64,000 bases of DNA, taken from NCBI GenBank assembly GCA_910574865.1, contig CAJTDN010000001.1, positions 124,001 to 188,000 on the forward strand, in the 5' to 3' direction. Under the pieces are notes generated by a model, which did not search any database, was not told the DNA's origin, and saw only the letters and a list, made by a program, of their open reading frames with translations. The stretch is from Lachnospiraceae bacterium. GTDB lineage: Bacteria > Bacillota > Clostridia > Lachnospirales > Lachnospiraceae. The stretch's first letter is position 1, and each line of letters begins with the position of its first letter. The translations under genes and the position numbers were made by a program. Shown piece by piece: positions 8,683 through 18,126 of this stretch.

Positions 8683-9348
8683 ATATGTATCAATTAAATA
8701 CGTACCGCCTACATAGTCTTCTATTACTTCCTTAACGGCCGACTGGTACCTATGTATGGAGACTTCTTTCAACAGACGGTAAGCCGAAATAAGCATCTGG
8801 TATCTTTCCCTATAGTCGTCTGCATAATGGTATCCGGCGCTTGTCCTTGTATCACATATTTCAGGTATCGTCATACCGGAAATTTTTTCATCAAGCATCC
8901 GGTCTTCCATCTTTGCCGTCCGTATTTTATCCAATTCCCCGGCAGACAGATTTAACTCGGCCGTGTCCGCCTGCGTAACGATATCCGGCGTGACACTCCC
9001 CGTTTCCGAAGACAAGACGCGCACCCTCGTAGGAAGGTAATTGTTTACCTCCATGAATCGAATCGCGATAATTCTGTTAAACCATGTATAGGCCGTCTCT
9101 TCCATAACCTGATCAAATCCCTGCTCCTGGATGGCCTTCACAAGATTCACGCGACGTCTCATATCATCACGATAAATTCGGTTCTCCGTACCCGCCGTCG
9201 TCTCGTATACTTCAAAGTCATTTCCTTTCTGGATCGGAGACTTGCATCCGCTTTTTGTAATTCCATATAATCCCGCCTCTTTGACAGCAGATTTCATCAG
9301 GATTTTTCTCGCTTCTATCGCAAAGTTCTTTATCGCACCCTTGTCCAT
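8683..9348 (-). pseudogene. pglX: 5' fragment of BREX DNA methyltransferase PglX
   Basis: Start ATG at 9348 with AGAGGA upstream. About 220 residues match the N-terminal helical region of BREX-1 PglX: MDKGAIKNFAIEARKIL, then WFNRIIAIRFMEVNNYLP and RVLSS. Intact PglX proteins are around 1200 residues and carry an NPPY methyltransferase motif, which is absent here. The frame ends in a TAG formed at the junction with the MITE. The remaining roughly 1000 codons and the 5' half of pglZ are gone, so no functional methyltransferase remains in the window. Confidence 0.88.
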
Positions 9349-9509
9349 GACATTTATCCTCTTAATCTATATCCCAAACATTTATTCCCGCGGGCAACAC
9401 GCCAAAGTCATACCTGCGTGGCCTTGGCAACTGCCGCGATAATATCAATTTTCCCGAATTTAAGTATACATCAAAAAATATCTTTTCTCAACTTCTTTCC
9501 ATATTGCTT

Positions 9510-10682
9510 CTAAAATGCAGCATCTTCCTCTGTATCCAACAGTTTTTTCAAATCTTCAATATCTGGCAGGGCTTTCCGCAGTTCCTCGGACATATCCTTT
9601 GACGTTTTATAGGTAGCTACTCCCATCGGTTTGGTATAATCCTGAATCACATAATCCACAAAAGACTTATTCATATCCTTACAAAGAATAATTCCTATCG
9701 CGGGATTTTCATGAGGCTTGCGCTCAAATCCATCAAGGACGCTCAAATATCCCTGCATCTGTCCCAGATAGGATGTTTTGAACTTTCCTCTCTTTAATTC
9801 TACAGCAACAAGGCAGTTTAGTTCCCGATTGAAGAATAAAAGGTCAATATACTGATTCTCTCCAAAGGCATCCAGGTGATACTGGTTACGAATAAATGCA
9901 AAGTTCTTTCCAAAAGTCAGAATGAAATTTTTTACATTGTGAATGATAGCGTTTTCCACGACCTTTTCGTCAACATCAGCCTTATCTCTGGCATCCAGTT
10001 CCTCCACATTGATATAGTCAAGCAGATATTCGTCTTTAAATGTTCCTATGGCCTTAAGCGCCTGCTGCCCTGCTGGAAGAGTCCGTACAAAATTGTTCGG
10101 CAGATTTCCCTGATGGTGGTAATCATCTGCTGCGAGACTTGTCTTCAATGCCTCTACAGTAAAATGCTCATCGGCGCAACGTCTAATGTAAAAAAACCGT
10201 TCGTCCAAATTTTTCACTTTTCCAAGAATCACCCTATGGTGAGTGAAACCGATATGCAGAAATGCATCCATCGGAAACTCCTGGTAATTTGGAACTTGCA
10301 AGTTCCAAATTGATTCAATAACAATTCTTCCTTTTTTGGAATTCGCAAGTTCCAAATTGCCGGACACATTTTCTGCAATCTTCTCAGGTTCTCCGGCAGA
10401 ATCCAGTATTTCCCATTCTTCATAAAACGTCCGCATATATCGAAGGTTCCGGGATGTAAATCCTCTAAGTCCGGGTAGCTCTTTATCCAATCGCTCACTG
10501 ATGGCATCAATCGCTCCTTTACCCCAGAATCCATTTCGGGAATTTAAGGATATGTACTTGCCAATGCCATAATAAAGCATCAGCTGCTTCTCGTTCACGG
10601 TCCTTGCGGCATCATGCTGGCTTTGCAATATCGCTGTTTTTATTACCATGACAGCTTCATCATAATTCTGTTTCTCACTCAT
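9510..10682 (-). CDS. DUF1016/YhcG-type PD-(D/E)XK nuclease-like protein
   Basis: 390 residues, apparently intact, ATG at 10682 with AGGGAGA upstream. N-terminal DUF1016 helical domain (YYGIGKYISLNSRNGFWGKG, LSERL-like segment, RGFTSRNLRYMRTFYE), then the C-terminal PD-(D/E)XK nuclease-like domain with IDLLFFNRELNCLVAVELK (D...ExK). A variable linker around residues 110-135 contains a small duplication (NLELANSKK / NLQVPNYQ). This family is often carried in restriction-modification and BREX islands. It is AT-richer than the flanking housekeeping genes. It lies between the brxC and pglX remnants, on the same strand. Its exact target is unknown. Confidence 0.85.
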   Translation of the reverse strand: MSEKQNYDEAVMVIKTAILQSQHDAARTVNEKQLMLYYGIGKYISLNSRNGFWGKGAIDAISERLDKELPGLRGFTSRNLRYMRTFYEEWEILDSAGEPEKIAENVSGNLELANSKKGRIVIESIWNLQVPNYQEFPMDAFLHIGFTHHRVILGKVKNLDERFFYIRRCADEHFTVEALKTSLAADDYHHQGNLPNNFVRTLPAGQQALKAIGTFKDEYLLDYINVEELDARDKADVDEKVVENAIIHNVKNFILTFGKNFAFIRNQYHLDAFGENQYIDLLFFNRELNCLVAVELKRGKFKTSYLGQMQGYLSVLDGFERKPHENPAIGIILCKDMNKSFVDYVIQDYTKPMGVATYKTSKDMSEELRKALPDIEDLKKLLDTEEDAAF

Positions 10683-10770
10683 AGTTTATCTCCCTTTGAA
10701 GTCAGAATACACAATTTCAAAAATTATTATTATCGGTTTAGAAGCTTTAAATCACTTAATATTCGTTAAA

Positions 10771-12690
10771 CTAGGTGAGCCTGATGATGGTATCCTCTTC
10801 TAACTGTGCTTTTAATGCCGTCCGAAGTTCGCCAAGCACCTTGTCAATATCTTCTTCCCTACTTTCCTTTTCTTTCCTCTTTCGCTCCATTTCCGCCTGA
10901 TATGTATCCTCTTCCTCCTGAATATTTGACAGAAATCTTTTCACCCGCCACATAAATATCCGCGTTCTCCAAAGCAAACTGAATGTACTCGCTCGCCCTC
11001 TTCGCCCTCTGCGAACGTTCTTTTCTCTTGTTCACGCTAATCACCTCAAAATCCATGAGTTTTGCGGACGTCGGGTCATTTAAAAACGCCTCTATCTTCT
11101 TCATGCCATCTATTTCCGAAAGGTAGGCATACGTATCCGACATCCTGACGACGACGCACTTTTCTTGATAAGAAAGCAGCCCCAGGGCGACCTCGTCCTC
11201 CTTCCCACTATATGCGGTAAGAAGTTTAAGCCCGATTTTGTGTGAAATCGTATTTCGATACGCCCTGTCGTCAATAAACTGATTAAACGGGAACTGGTAA
11301 CGCGCGCTATATCTGTACTTATTATTGGGGAATGCGATTACTTCCTCGAAAGCCACTTGGGCCACGTAATCTAACACGTCTTTCGGGTCAATATTGTAAT
11401 GCTGGATTCGAAGCTCCGCCTCTCGTTCCTCATTGGTGAGGAACGTGTATCCGTCGCCATTCCTCTGTATTAGGGCCTCGTCGCAAAGTGTTCGTAAAGA
11501 TTTCTCCACCTTCTTCGTAAGTTCGAGCTTGTCCTCGTCCACCTTAGAAATCATAAGCGTGGCAAGATTCTCCACGTCGCGTTTAAAATGATTCACATGC
11601 TTTGTCATAAACAGCACTTTTAACAGCTCCACGTCAAAATAATCCAGTCTACCATTTCGAGAGGCCTGAGTAATTACGATTCTGTGGGTATGGTCAATAA
11701 AGTCGTCCAAAGCTCCATAAAATGCGTTGAACGGAACCAACGCACCTTCTTCCGACTCGGCAAAAGCCACCGCCGCCTCCTGGGCGTCCCTTCGCTAAAT
11801 GTAACGATATTCTTAATGGATGACTCGTACTCCTGATATAACTTCTCAAGTACGGGTCTCACCTCCGGCCTTTTATGCAAAATACGCTTCTTGATGACCT
11901 CGTCCGCGTCTGCTGACGAAAGCGCGATTCTGGTCGCGAAGCGGCCTTGAATCTTAGAGAAATCCTCGCCCATGGTCTTCGTGATGGAATCGATGTCCTG
12001 CTACGAAGTGACAATAATCCATGCCGGCCGCCGCAAGCCGTACCCAAATCCTCCGTCACCGTTTGCAGGTTCAACATAAGCTTGCTGTCATCGGCAATAT
12101 ACTGGCCAATCTCGTCCACCAAAAAGAGCACATGATGATTCTCTCCCTTCTTGTCGCAATATTTCTTCACATATTCTGCAAACTTTTCAACAGAAAGGCT
12201 ATAACATTTCTCCGCGTTATCCGCCCAGTTCTTCGCCGCGTCCTCGCTCATAATGCCAAGGCCGACAATTGTCTCGACAATCGAATCCTACACAAAATAA
12301 TAGTCTTCTCTCCCCTCTCTCCATGAAATCCCTTCAATCTCTTCAAACTTTTTCTTAAACGCCTCGTACCGACCCTGTTCGTCAAGTCTGCGCTCAAAAT
12401 CCGCAAGGAACGGAATCGATCCGCAATATCCAAGATAATCGTTAAGCACCTTCATAAACACGTCTTTGACGGCCTCTTGCCGCGCCCACCAAAGGCATAT
12501 CAGCCCCTATCAGTACCGCCAAATATTTATCCATAGCGTTCCCCTCTAACGCGAATCTAAGATTTGGATCCACATAGGCTCGCACCACTTGTTTTTCTGT
12601 GATTTTTCCAGTAAGCAGTTCGGCCTCGAACATATACTTGCAGTACACTTGTTTCAACAAACCAAAAGAGATGCTTGGTCGCGCTTGCAT
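10771..12690 (-). pseudogene. brxC: Degraded BREX ATPase BrxC
   Basis: Reading the minus strand through several frames recovers BrxC-like blocks: VFMKVLNDYLGYC, SIPFLADFERRLDEQGRYEA, the Walker-B-like HHVLFLVDEIGQYI, LMLNLQTVTEDLGTACGG, DFSKIQGRFATRIALSSADA, and EVIKKRILHKRPEVRPVLEK. At least two in-frame TAG codons (12288-12290 and 12001-12003) and frameshifts near 12485, 12045, 11785 and 10940 break it. The N-terminal P-loop and the normal C-terminus are missing. The stretch 12485-12690 (GKITEKQVVRAYVDPNLRFA) cannot be matched to BrxC and may be foreign. BrxC normally drives BREX as a AAA+-like ATPase; this copy cannot. Confidence 0.85.
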
Positions 12691-12768
12691 TATACTCCAA
12701 ACTGCTACAAGACATTTCCATGTTTCTGCCTTTTATCAAAATATTTCTACTTCCATCCCGCTTCCCCA

Positions 12769-13728
12769 TCATTCCTTTGCCGGCTTATCCGCCTTTTCCT
12801 CCCCAGTTTTTTGAATCATGACGTACATCGTCGTCCCCACGAACGTTCCCGCGACCGCCAGCACCGCCATCCAGGGCTTGTTTTTCATCAGCCAGTCGAA
12901 CGCGCCCGTCCGCGTGCAGATAAGCGAGGTCATGTTCGCCACGACATGGAGGAACAACGGCGCCTTGAACGAGCCGTATTTTTCATATGCATAAGACAGC
13001 AGCATTCCAAGCCCAATCGTGTAAAGTGCCTGCACGACGTTCCCGTGGCTGGTGGAAAAGACGAACGAGCTGATAAATGCCGCCCCCAAAAAACCGATTC
13101 GCTCCCGGAATCGCTTGAATACCAGCCCCCGGTAAAATAATTCCTCGGAAAGCGGAATGATAAGCCCGCTGCACAAAACCTGCATTGGAAACGACGGCCC
13201 GTAGAGGACGGCCGCGGCTTCCTGGTACGCCTCGTCGGCGAATGCCAGCTCCGTCATGCCCACCAGGCAGTTGGCAGCCAGGCAAAACGACACACCGAGC
13301 CCCAAAAGCAACATGTACTTCGATATCGGCACCGCCCTGGCAGGTTCCATCCTCCCGGTCATTGCCACCCGGCCTATTGGCGCACCTTGTCCCGCCGGTT
13401 CCGCCTGGCCGGCCGCTTCCCGTTTTCGGTCCTGCCAGAACATGACGCCCATGACCAGTATCAGGCACAAGGCCGACGCCGTCGCGCATTCCAGCTGGTA
13501 TTGTACATAAAATTCTCCGGCAATTTGATTGACGGTGTCCATCACGGTTTGAAACTCCATTTCCGTCATGCTTTCCTGCTCCGTGAACAAAATCGGAGCC
13601 AGCTCTTTCGCCTTAATAATCATCATCACGAAGGACAGCAAAAAGCTGAACACGATTTGCACGATCCAATATGCCGCCAAGGGACTGAACAACCTCCAAA
13701 ACGCCTTTTTTTCAAGACTTCCCTTCAT
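12769..13728 (-). CDS. CPBP family intramembrane metalloprotease
   Basis: 319 residues with about eight hydrophobic segments. The family motifs are in order: EELFYRG, then FSTSHGN (F..xH), then HVVANMTS (HxxxN), the glutamates and histidines that form the active site of the CPBP/Abi (Rce1-like) proteases. The start ATG at 13728 overlaps the alaX stop as ATGA and has GGGGA nine bases upstream, so translation is probably coupled. A cytoplasmic Gly/Ala/Pro/Arg-rich insertion (AAGQAEPAGQGAPIGR and following, near residues 95-125) separates the first two membrane segments from the rest. Substrate unknown; family members act in prenyl-protein processing, bacteriocin immunity or anti-sigma processing. 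Confidence 0.87.
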   Translation of the reverse strand: MKGSLEKKAFWRLFSPLAAYWIVQIVFSFLLSFVMMIIKAKELAPILFTEQESMTEMEFQTVMDTVNQIAGEFYVQYQLECATASALCLILVMGVMFWQDRKREAAGQAEPAGQGAPIGRVAMTGRMEPARAVPISKYMLLLGLGVSFCLAANCLVGMTELAFADEAYQEAAAVLYGPSFPMQVLCSGLIIPLSEELFYRGLVFKRFRERIGFLGAAFISSFVFSTSHGNVVQALYTIGLGMLLSYAYEKYGSFKAPLFLHVVANMTSLICTRTGAFDWLMKNKPWMAVLAVAGTFVGTTMYVMIQKTGEEKADKPAKE

Positions 13729-15059
13729 CGTAACCATTCCCCGCTTTCTTCCCGCATCCACGCCCGCAAATCATCCTCGTTCGCCACGAGCGAGCCCTGC
13801 ACCATACGCGGTTTTCCGCCGCCCCGACCCTGAAACCGCGCATTCAACGCCTTTCCAAGCTCCCGCACGTCTTTTTCCGTGCTGCCAATACAATAGCGGT
13901 AATCACCGTCTCTCCCGTTTTTCCAGAACACGGCGCACACCTTGCCCCCCGCTTCCAAAGCCAGGTTCATCAAAACACGCCCGCCATCCCCCTCCAGCAT
14001 TTCCTCAAACAAGCAGGCCACGCCCTGGTGACGCGCCGAATCCTGGTCGTCCCCCTCGTCCCGGCCTGATTCATTCCCCTTATACGAAAATAGTTCCCGC
14101 ACCTTGTAGGAAAATAGTTCCCGCTGCTTGTCCGCAAGCTTCTGCTTCAATCGCGCGCACTCCTCCTTCACGTGCTCCACGCCCGCGAAAACGTCCGCTT
14201 CCTTCACACACAAGCAGTTGGAAATTTGCCGCGCCGACGCGGATTTCTGGCGATAATCCGAAAGCGCGCGGAACCCGCAAAGCATCGTGACGCGCACGCC
14301 CCCCTTGTAGCGCTGCCAATCCACCAGACGGACCATGCCTATTTCCCCGGTTTTTTTCACGTGCGGCGCACAACAAGCACAAGTGTCGTATCCTGGAATC
14401 ACCACGATACGCACCTGCCCCTCGATTTCAATCTTGCTGCGGTATTCCATCCCCGCAAGTTCTTCCTTGGTCGGATACAAAACCTCCACGTCGAGGTTTT
14501 TCACTACCGCCCCGTTGGCCATCCATTCTATCCGGCGCAAGTCCTCCCCGCCGATTTCCCCGCTAAAATCCATCGTACAATACGTGTCCGCCAAATGAAA
14601 ACCCACGTTGTCATAACCAAAGTTCGCGTGCACCAGACCGGATACGATGTGCTCTCCTGTGTGCTGCTGCATCTTGCCAAAACGCTTGTCCCAGTCCAAC
14701 AGCCCATAAACGGTACTGCCGGCCGCGAATGCCTTGTCGGATCTATGATAAATAATGCCGTCCCTCTCCCGCACGTCCGTGATGTCTGCGACAGACGCGG
14801 CAGCTGCAACGCCAGCATCCTCGGCAGACACGGCAGCTGCAACACTCTCGTCCGGCATTTCTTCCAGCGGGACACCGCTCAAGATTCCAGTGTCCGCGTA
14901 TTGGCCGCCACCCTCCGGGAAAAACGCGGTTCTGTCCAATACAACCCAATACGTCGCGGCATCCGCAGCATTTTCATCCACCACGCATTCCGTCACCGTC
15001 GCCGTAAAGCTTTTCTGGTGGCTGTCCTCGTAAAACAATTTCCTCGTCCTATCCGCCAT
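13725..15059 (-). CDS. Alanyl-tRNA editing protein, AlaX-long type with DHHA1-like tail
   Basis: 444 residues. Free-standing relative of the AlaRS editing domain that hydrolyses mischarged Ser- or Gly-tRNA(Ala). Zinc ligands are visible in HTGEHIVSGL (HxxxH) and CACCAPHV (CxxxH). The C-terminal half, with EECARLKQKLADKQ coiled coil and GGRVLMNLALEAGGK, RFQGRGGGKPRMVQG, matches the DHHA1-like part of the long AlaX class. The ATG at 15059 follows the argS stop by 8 bp; the longer frame would overlap argS. There are two odd insertions: an Ala/Val-rich near-repeat (ESVAAAVSAEDAG, VAAAASVADI) around 14765-14855, and a duplicated ELFSYK around 14085-14125. Probably co-transcribed with argS and the CPBP protease. 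Confidence 0.88.
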   Translation of the reverse strand: MADRTRKLFYEDSHQKSFTATVTECVVDENAADAATYWVVLDRTAFFPEGGGQYADTGILSGVPLEEMPDESVAAAVSAEDAGVAAAASVADITDVRERDGIIYHRSDKAFAAGSTVYGLLDWDKRFGKMQQHTGEHIVSGLVHANFGYDNVGFHLADTYCTMDFSGEIGGEDLRRIEWMANGAVVKNLDVEVLYPTKEELAGMEYRSKIEIEGQVRIVVIPGYDTCACCAPHVKKTGEIGMVRLVDWQRYKGGVRVTMLCGFRALSDYRQKSASARQISNCLCVKEADVFAGVEHVKEECARLKQKLADKQRELFSYKVRELFSYKGNESGRDEGDDQDSARHQGVACLFEEMLEGDGGRVLMNLALEAGGKVCAVFWKNGRDGDYRYCIGSTEKDVRELGKALNARFQGRGGGKPRMVQGSLVANEDDLRAWMREESGEWLR

Positions 15060-15067
15060 GTTCTTTC

Positions 15068-16846
15068 TTACATCCTTTCCGGAGCCTCGAATCCCAACAA
15101 GTCGATACAAGTCGTCAGCACTTTCTTCGTCAGTACGAGCAACGCGATATACCCCGCCTTTTTCTCTTCGTCCGTCTCGGAAAGGATCTTGGTTTCGTGG
15201 TAAAATTTGTTAAACGTGTTCGCCACGTCGTAAATGTACGCGCAAATCTTGTGCGGCGCGATTTCCTCGTAAACAATGTCCATCATCTCGTTGTATCTGG
15301 CGATTTCCAACATCAACGCCTTCTCAAACTCGTTCTCAGCCGCACGCAGGCACAAATCCTCAAGCTTGCCACCTTCCGGCTGCCCGTACTTGGCAAGGAT
15401 GGACTTGATGCGTACAATCGTGTACAAAATGTACGGCCCTGTATTCCCCTCGAACGAGGTGAAGCGATCCACGTCGAACACGTAGTCCTTCGCCGCCTGG
15501 TTCCATAAATCGCCATATTTGATGGCCGCCAGGCCGACCGTCCTGGCCGTCTCCTTCGCTTCCCCCTCGTCGACCGTTCGATTGTCCATGATTTTCTTGT
15601 ACATCTCGTCGTCAATTTCTTGAATCAGGTTTTCCAGCCGCATCACGCCGCCTTCCCTCGTCTTGAACGGCTTGCCGTCCTTGCCGTTCATCGTGCCAAA
15701 CCCGAGAAACGAAAGCTTCGTCTCCGGGCGCACGATGCCCGTCTTCTTCGCACAACGGAACACCTGCACAAAATGCAATTCCTGACGCTTGTCCACGACG
15801 TAAATCACCTCGTCCGGCCGGTAAAGTTCCTCCCGCTCCACAAGCGTGGCCAAATCTGTCGTGTCATACAATGCCGCTCCGTCCGACTTCAAAATCATGC
15901 ACGGCGGCACTTCCTTCTTGTCGCCATCCTCGCATACGTCAACGACCAGCGCGCCCTCGTCATAATGCGCGAAGCCTTCGTCTTTCAGCCTTTGCACCAT
16001 GTCGGGAATGTATTTTTGGACGTCCGCCTCACCCTTCCACAAGTCAAAGTCCACGTTCAGGTTCTGGTAATTCTTCTTTAAGTCCGCCACGGAAATCTGC
16101 ATGATGTGGTTCCAGACTGCCCGGTATCCCCGATGGCCATTTTGCAGCAAATAGGTCGCATGCAATGCTTTTTCCCGGTATTCCTCATGCTCTTTCGCAT
16201 ATGTGCTGGCGGTCGGATAAATTTCCTCCAGCTCGCCAATCGTGAATGGGGCCTCGGCCGGATATTCCCCCATGAAGTTCTCGTCAAAATATGGCAAATC
16301 CGGCTTGCGCTTTTCCAATTCCGTGATAATCAGCCCCATCTGGTAGCCCCAGTCGCCCAGATGGATGTCGCCTATCACCTGGTTGCCTTTGTAACGCATG
16401 ATGCGCTTGACGCTCTCGCCGATAATCGCCGAGCGCAAGTGCCCCACGTGCAACGGCTTGGCCACGTTCGGCCCGCCATAATCAACCATGATGGTGCGCG
16501 GGCTCGCCTCCCGCTCCATGCCCAGACACTCGTCTTCTGCCATCTGCTGCAAGAAGTCGGCCACGAACTGCGGCTTTAATTTCAGGTTGATGAATCCCGG
16601 CTTCACTGCCTCGACCGACGCAAAGCAGTCGCCATCCTGCAAATGGGCGACCACGTCGTCGGCAATCATGAACGGTGCCTTGTGGTACGCCTTCGCTGCC
16701 GCCATCGCCCCGTTGCACTGGTACTCGCACAAGTCCGGACGATTGGACAACGTCACTTTCGCATAGGACGCGTCATATCCCGCCTCCACAAAGCCTTTCT
16801 CCATCTCTTTTGTAATCAATTGTGATAATGTATTCAAAATATTCAC
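15068..16846 (-). CDS. argS: Arginyl-tRNA synthetase
   Basis: 592 residues, class I synthetase that charges tRNA(Arg). The N-terminal Arg-N domain begins NILNTLSQLITKEMEKGF. The HIGH-type motif is HVGHLRSAIIG, preceded by DYGGPNVAKPLHVGH. The C-terminal DALR anticodon-binding domain ends in LGFEAPERM. The start is a GTG at 16846 whose N-terminus fits the family, although its GGAG is unusually close; no better upstream start exists. No T-box leader fits in the 147 bp before nfo. First gene of argS-alaX-CPBP. Confidence 0.95.
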   Translation of the reverse strand: MNILNTLSQLITKEMEKGFVEAGYDASYAKVTLSNRPDLCEYQCNGAMAAAKAYHKAPFMIADDVVAHLQDGDCFASVEAVKPGFINLKLKPQFVADFLQQMAEDECLGMEREASPRTIMVDYGGPNVAKPLHVGHLRSAIIGESVKRIMRYKGNQVIGDIHLGDWGYQMGLIITELEKRKPDLPYFDENFMGEYPAEAPFTIGELEEIYPTASTYAKEHEEYREKALHATYLLQNGHRGYRAVWNHIMQISVADLKKNYQNLNVDFDLWKGEADVQKYIPDMVQRLKDEGFAHYDEGALVVDVCEDGDKKEVPPCMILKSDGAALYDTTDLATLVEREELYRPDEVIYVVDKRQELHFVQVFRCAKKTGIVRPETKLSFLGFGTMNGKDGKPFKTREGGVMRLENLIQEIDDEMYKKIMDNRTVDEGEAKETARTVGLAAIKYGDLWNQAAKDYVFDVDRFTSFEGNTGPYILYTIVRIKSILAKYGQPEGGKLEDLCLRAAENEFEKALMLEIARYNEMMDIVYEEIAPHKICAYIYDVANTFNKFYHETKILSETDEEKKAGYIALLVLTKKVLTTCIDLLGFEAPERM

Positions 16847-16876
16847 ACTCCATTCATTTTGCGCTTTTCTTTTGCT

Positions 16877-16905
16877 ATTTTATCATCTATAATAGATTCT
16901 AGCAA
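16877..16905 (-). promoter_or_regulatory. Promoter of argS
   Basis: On the minus strand TTGCTA (16900-16905), a 17-bp spacer and TAAAAT (16877-16882). This gives a leader of about 25 nt before the GTG start, which rules out a T-box riboswitch for this synthetase. Confidence 0.6.
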
Positions 16906-16923
16906 GCAAAATCGAATGATTTG

Positions 16924-16976
16924 GTTACTGTAAACCATTCACGGTCACTGTTCAACCCCGGGCCGTGAATCATAAC
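16924..16976. repeat. Possible remnant of the GTTAC-type MITE
   Basis: Begins GTTACTGT like the element at 48575 and ends GCCGTGAATCATAAC, close to that element's GCCGTGAATTGTAAC end. Internal ATTCACGG and CCGTGAAT pair perfectly. Only 53 bp long and without a target duplication, so it could be a decayed deletion derivative or chance. It lies in the nfo leader. Confidence 0.3.
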
Positions 16977-16993
16977 GAAAGGATGATTACGAT

Positions 16994-17896
16994 ATGTTAC
17001 TTGGTTCTCATGTCGGGATGAGCGGCAAGGAAATGCTGCTCGGTTCCGCAAAGGAAGCCGTCTCGTACGGCGCGAACACGTTTATGTTCTACACCGGCGC
17101 GCCGCAAAACACGAGGCGCAAGGAAATCGGCGAACTGATGATAGAACCCGCCTGGGACTATATGAAGGAGCATGGAATCGAGCAAATCCTTGTCCACGCC
17201 CCTTATATTATCAACTTGGGAAACGCCGTCAAACCGGAAACCTTTGAACTGGCTGTCGAATTCCTGGCGAAGGAAATTGAACGCACGGTGGCCTGCAAAA
17301 GCCACGTCCTGATTCTTCATCCGGGTGCCCACGTGGGGGAAGGTGCAGATATTGGAATCCGCCAGATCGTGAAAGGTCTCAACGAAGTCCTCACCCCAAA
17401 CATGGACTGCTTCGTCGCATTGGAGACGATGGCGGGAAAGGGCTCGGAAGTCGGCCGTTCCTTCGAGGAACTGGCCCACATTTATGACGGGGTAACTTGC
17501 AACGACAAGCTACGGGTATGCTTCGACACCTGCCACACGAGTGATGCCGGATATGACGTCATCCACCATTTCGACGACGTGATGGAAGAATTTGACCGTA
17601 TTCTGGGAAAAGACCAGATTGCCGTCTTCCATGTCAACGACAGCAAGAACGTCCCCGGCGCCGCCAAGGACCGCCACGCCAACATCGGGTTCGGCGAAAT
17701 CGGGTTCGACGCGCTATACGGCATCGTGCACCACCCGGATTTCGCGGACGTTCCCAAGATATTGGAAACCCCTTACATTCCCGACCCGCAGGACAAGAAA
17801 AAAACCTACGCGCCTTACCGCCGCGAAATTGAAATGTTGAAGACGGGACGGTTCGACGCCGCGCTGGCAGAACACGTCATCGCGGACAACAAATGA
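16994..17896 (+). CDS. nfo: Endonuclease IV (AP endonuclease)
   Basis: 300 residues; cleaves abasic sites in base-excision repair. TIM-barrel zinc ligands are in place: GSHVGMSG at the N-terminus, [28 protein letters not shown] and [16 protein letters not shown] at 16994 with AAAGGA upstream. Divergent from argS. Ends 33 bp before a perfect inverted repeat. Confidence 0.96.
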   Translation: MLLGSHVGMSGKEMLLGSAKEAVSYGANTFMFYTGAPQNTRRKEIGELMIEPAWDYMKEHGIEQILVHAPYIINLGNAVKPETFELAVEFLAKEIERTVACKSHVLILHPGAHVGEGADIGIRQIVKGLNEVLTPNMDCFVALETMAGKGSEVGRSFEELAHIYDGVTCNDKLRVCFDTCHTSDAGYDVIHHFDDVMEEFDRILGKDQIAVFHVNDSKNVPGAAKDRHANIGFGEIGFDALYGIVHHPDFADVPKILETPYIPDPQDKKKTYAPYRREIEMLKTGRFDAALAEHVIADNK

Positions 17897-17928
17897 AGTT
17901 AGACTCGAAGTGCGCATCTCCCGGAGGG

Positions 17929-17971
17929 TTTTTGCAATATCAGGAAACTCCGTTTCCTGATATTGCAAAAA
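17929..17971. terminator. Perfect 20-bp inverted repeat after nfo
   Basis: Arms 17929-17948 and 17952-17971 are exact reverse complements around a 3-base loop. The arms start TTTTTGCAATATC and end with the matching A-run, so the hairpin carries its own U-tract and could terminate nfo on the plus strand and back up the tRNA terminator on the minus strand. Confidence 0.6.
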
Positions 17972-18001
17972 AGGACGGTACCTCGCCAGGTATCGTCCTT
18001 T
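17967..18001 (-). terminator. Rho-independent terminator of tRNA-Arg
   Basis: Minus strand: AAGGACGATACCT, a 5-base loop, GGTACCGTCCTT, then a run of T. The 12-bp stem with T-run lies about 10 bp beyond the tRNA 3' end. It shares its A/T-run with the neighbouring perfect palindrome. Confidence 0.85.
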
Positions 18002-18010
18002 CGCATGCCA

Positions 18011-18082
18011 CGCGTCTGAACGGAATCGAACCGCCGCACATGCCTCCGGAGGGCATCGCTCTATCCCCTGAGCTACAGACGC
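18011..18082 (-). tRNA. tRNA-Arg, anticodon CCG
   Basis: Folds as a cloverleaf: acceptor GCGTCTG/CAGACGC with discriminator G; D-arm GCTC...GAGC; anticodon stem ATGCC/GGCAT with loop CTCCGGA (anticodon CCG, reads CGG); T-loop TTCGATT. CCA is not encoded. Length 72 nt with a 4-base variable loop. Its own promoter and terminator flank it. Confidence 0.92.
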
Positions 18083-18126
18083 ACTTTTTTGCGTTCCAAA
18101 TGCCACCGCACCAAAACGCAAGTATT

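Noticed and set aside
8550-8735. Short plus-strand ORFs inside the MITE (also at 31516-31707)
   Set aside because: The frames exist only because the palindromic element has few stops; they have no ribosome site and the element is non-coding.
12001-12290. TAG readthrough (pyrrolysine-like recoding) in brxC
   Set aside because: Both internal stops are TAG, but frameshifts lie beside them and other BREX genes are truncated, so pseudogene decay explains them better.
14172-15203. 343-codon plus-strand frame
   Set aside because: Antisense to alaX and the argS end; no motifs.
16847-16993. T-box riboswitch upstream of argS
   Set aside because: The leader from the predicted promoter is only about 25 nt and no T-box sequence or antiterminator is seen.
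18011-18082. tRNA-Arg as integration site of a genomic island
   Set aside because: No integrase gene and no direct repeat of the tRNA 3' end were found nearby.
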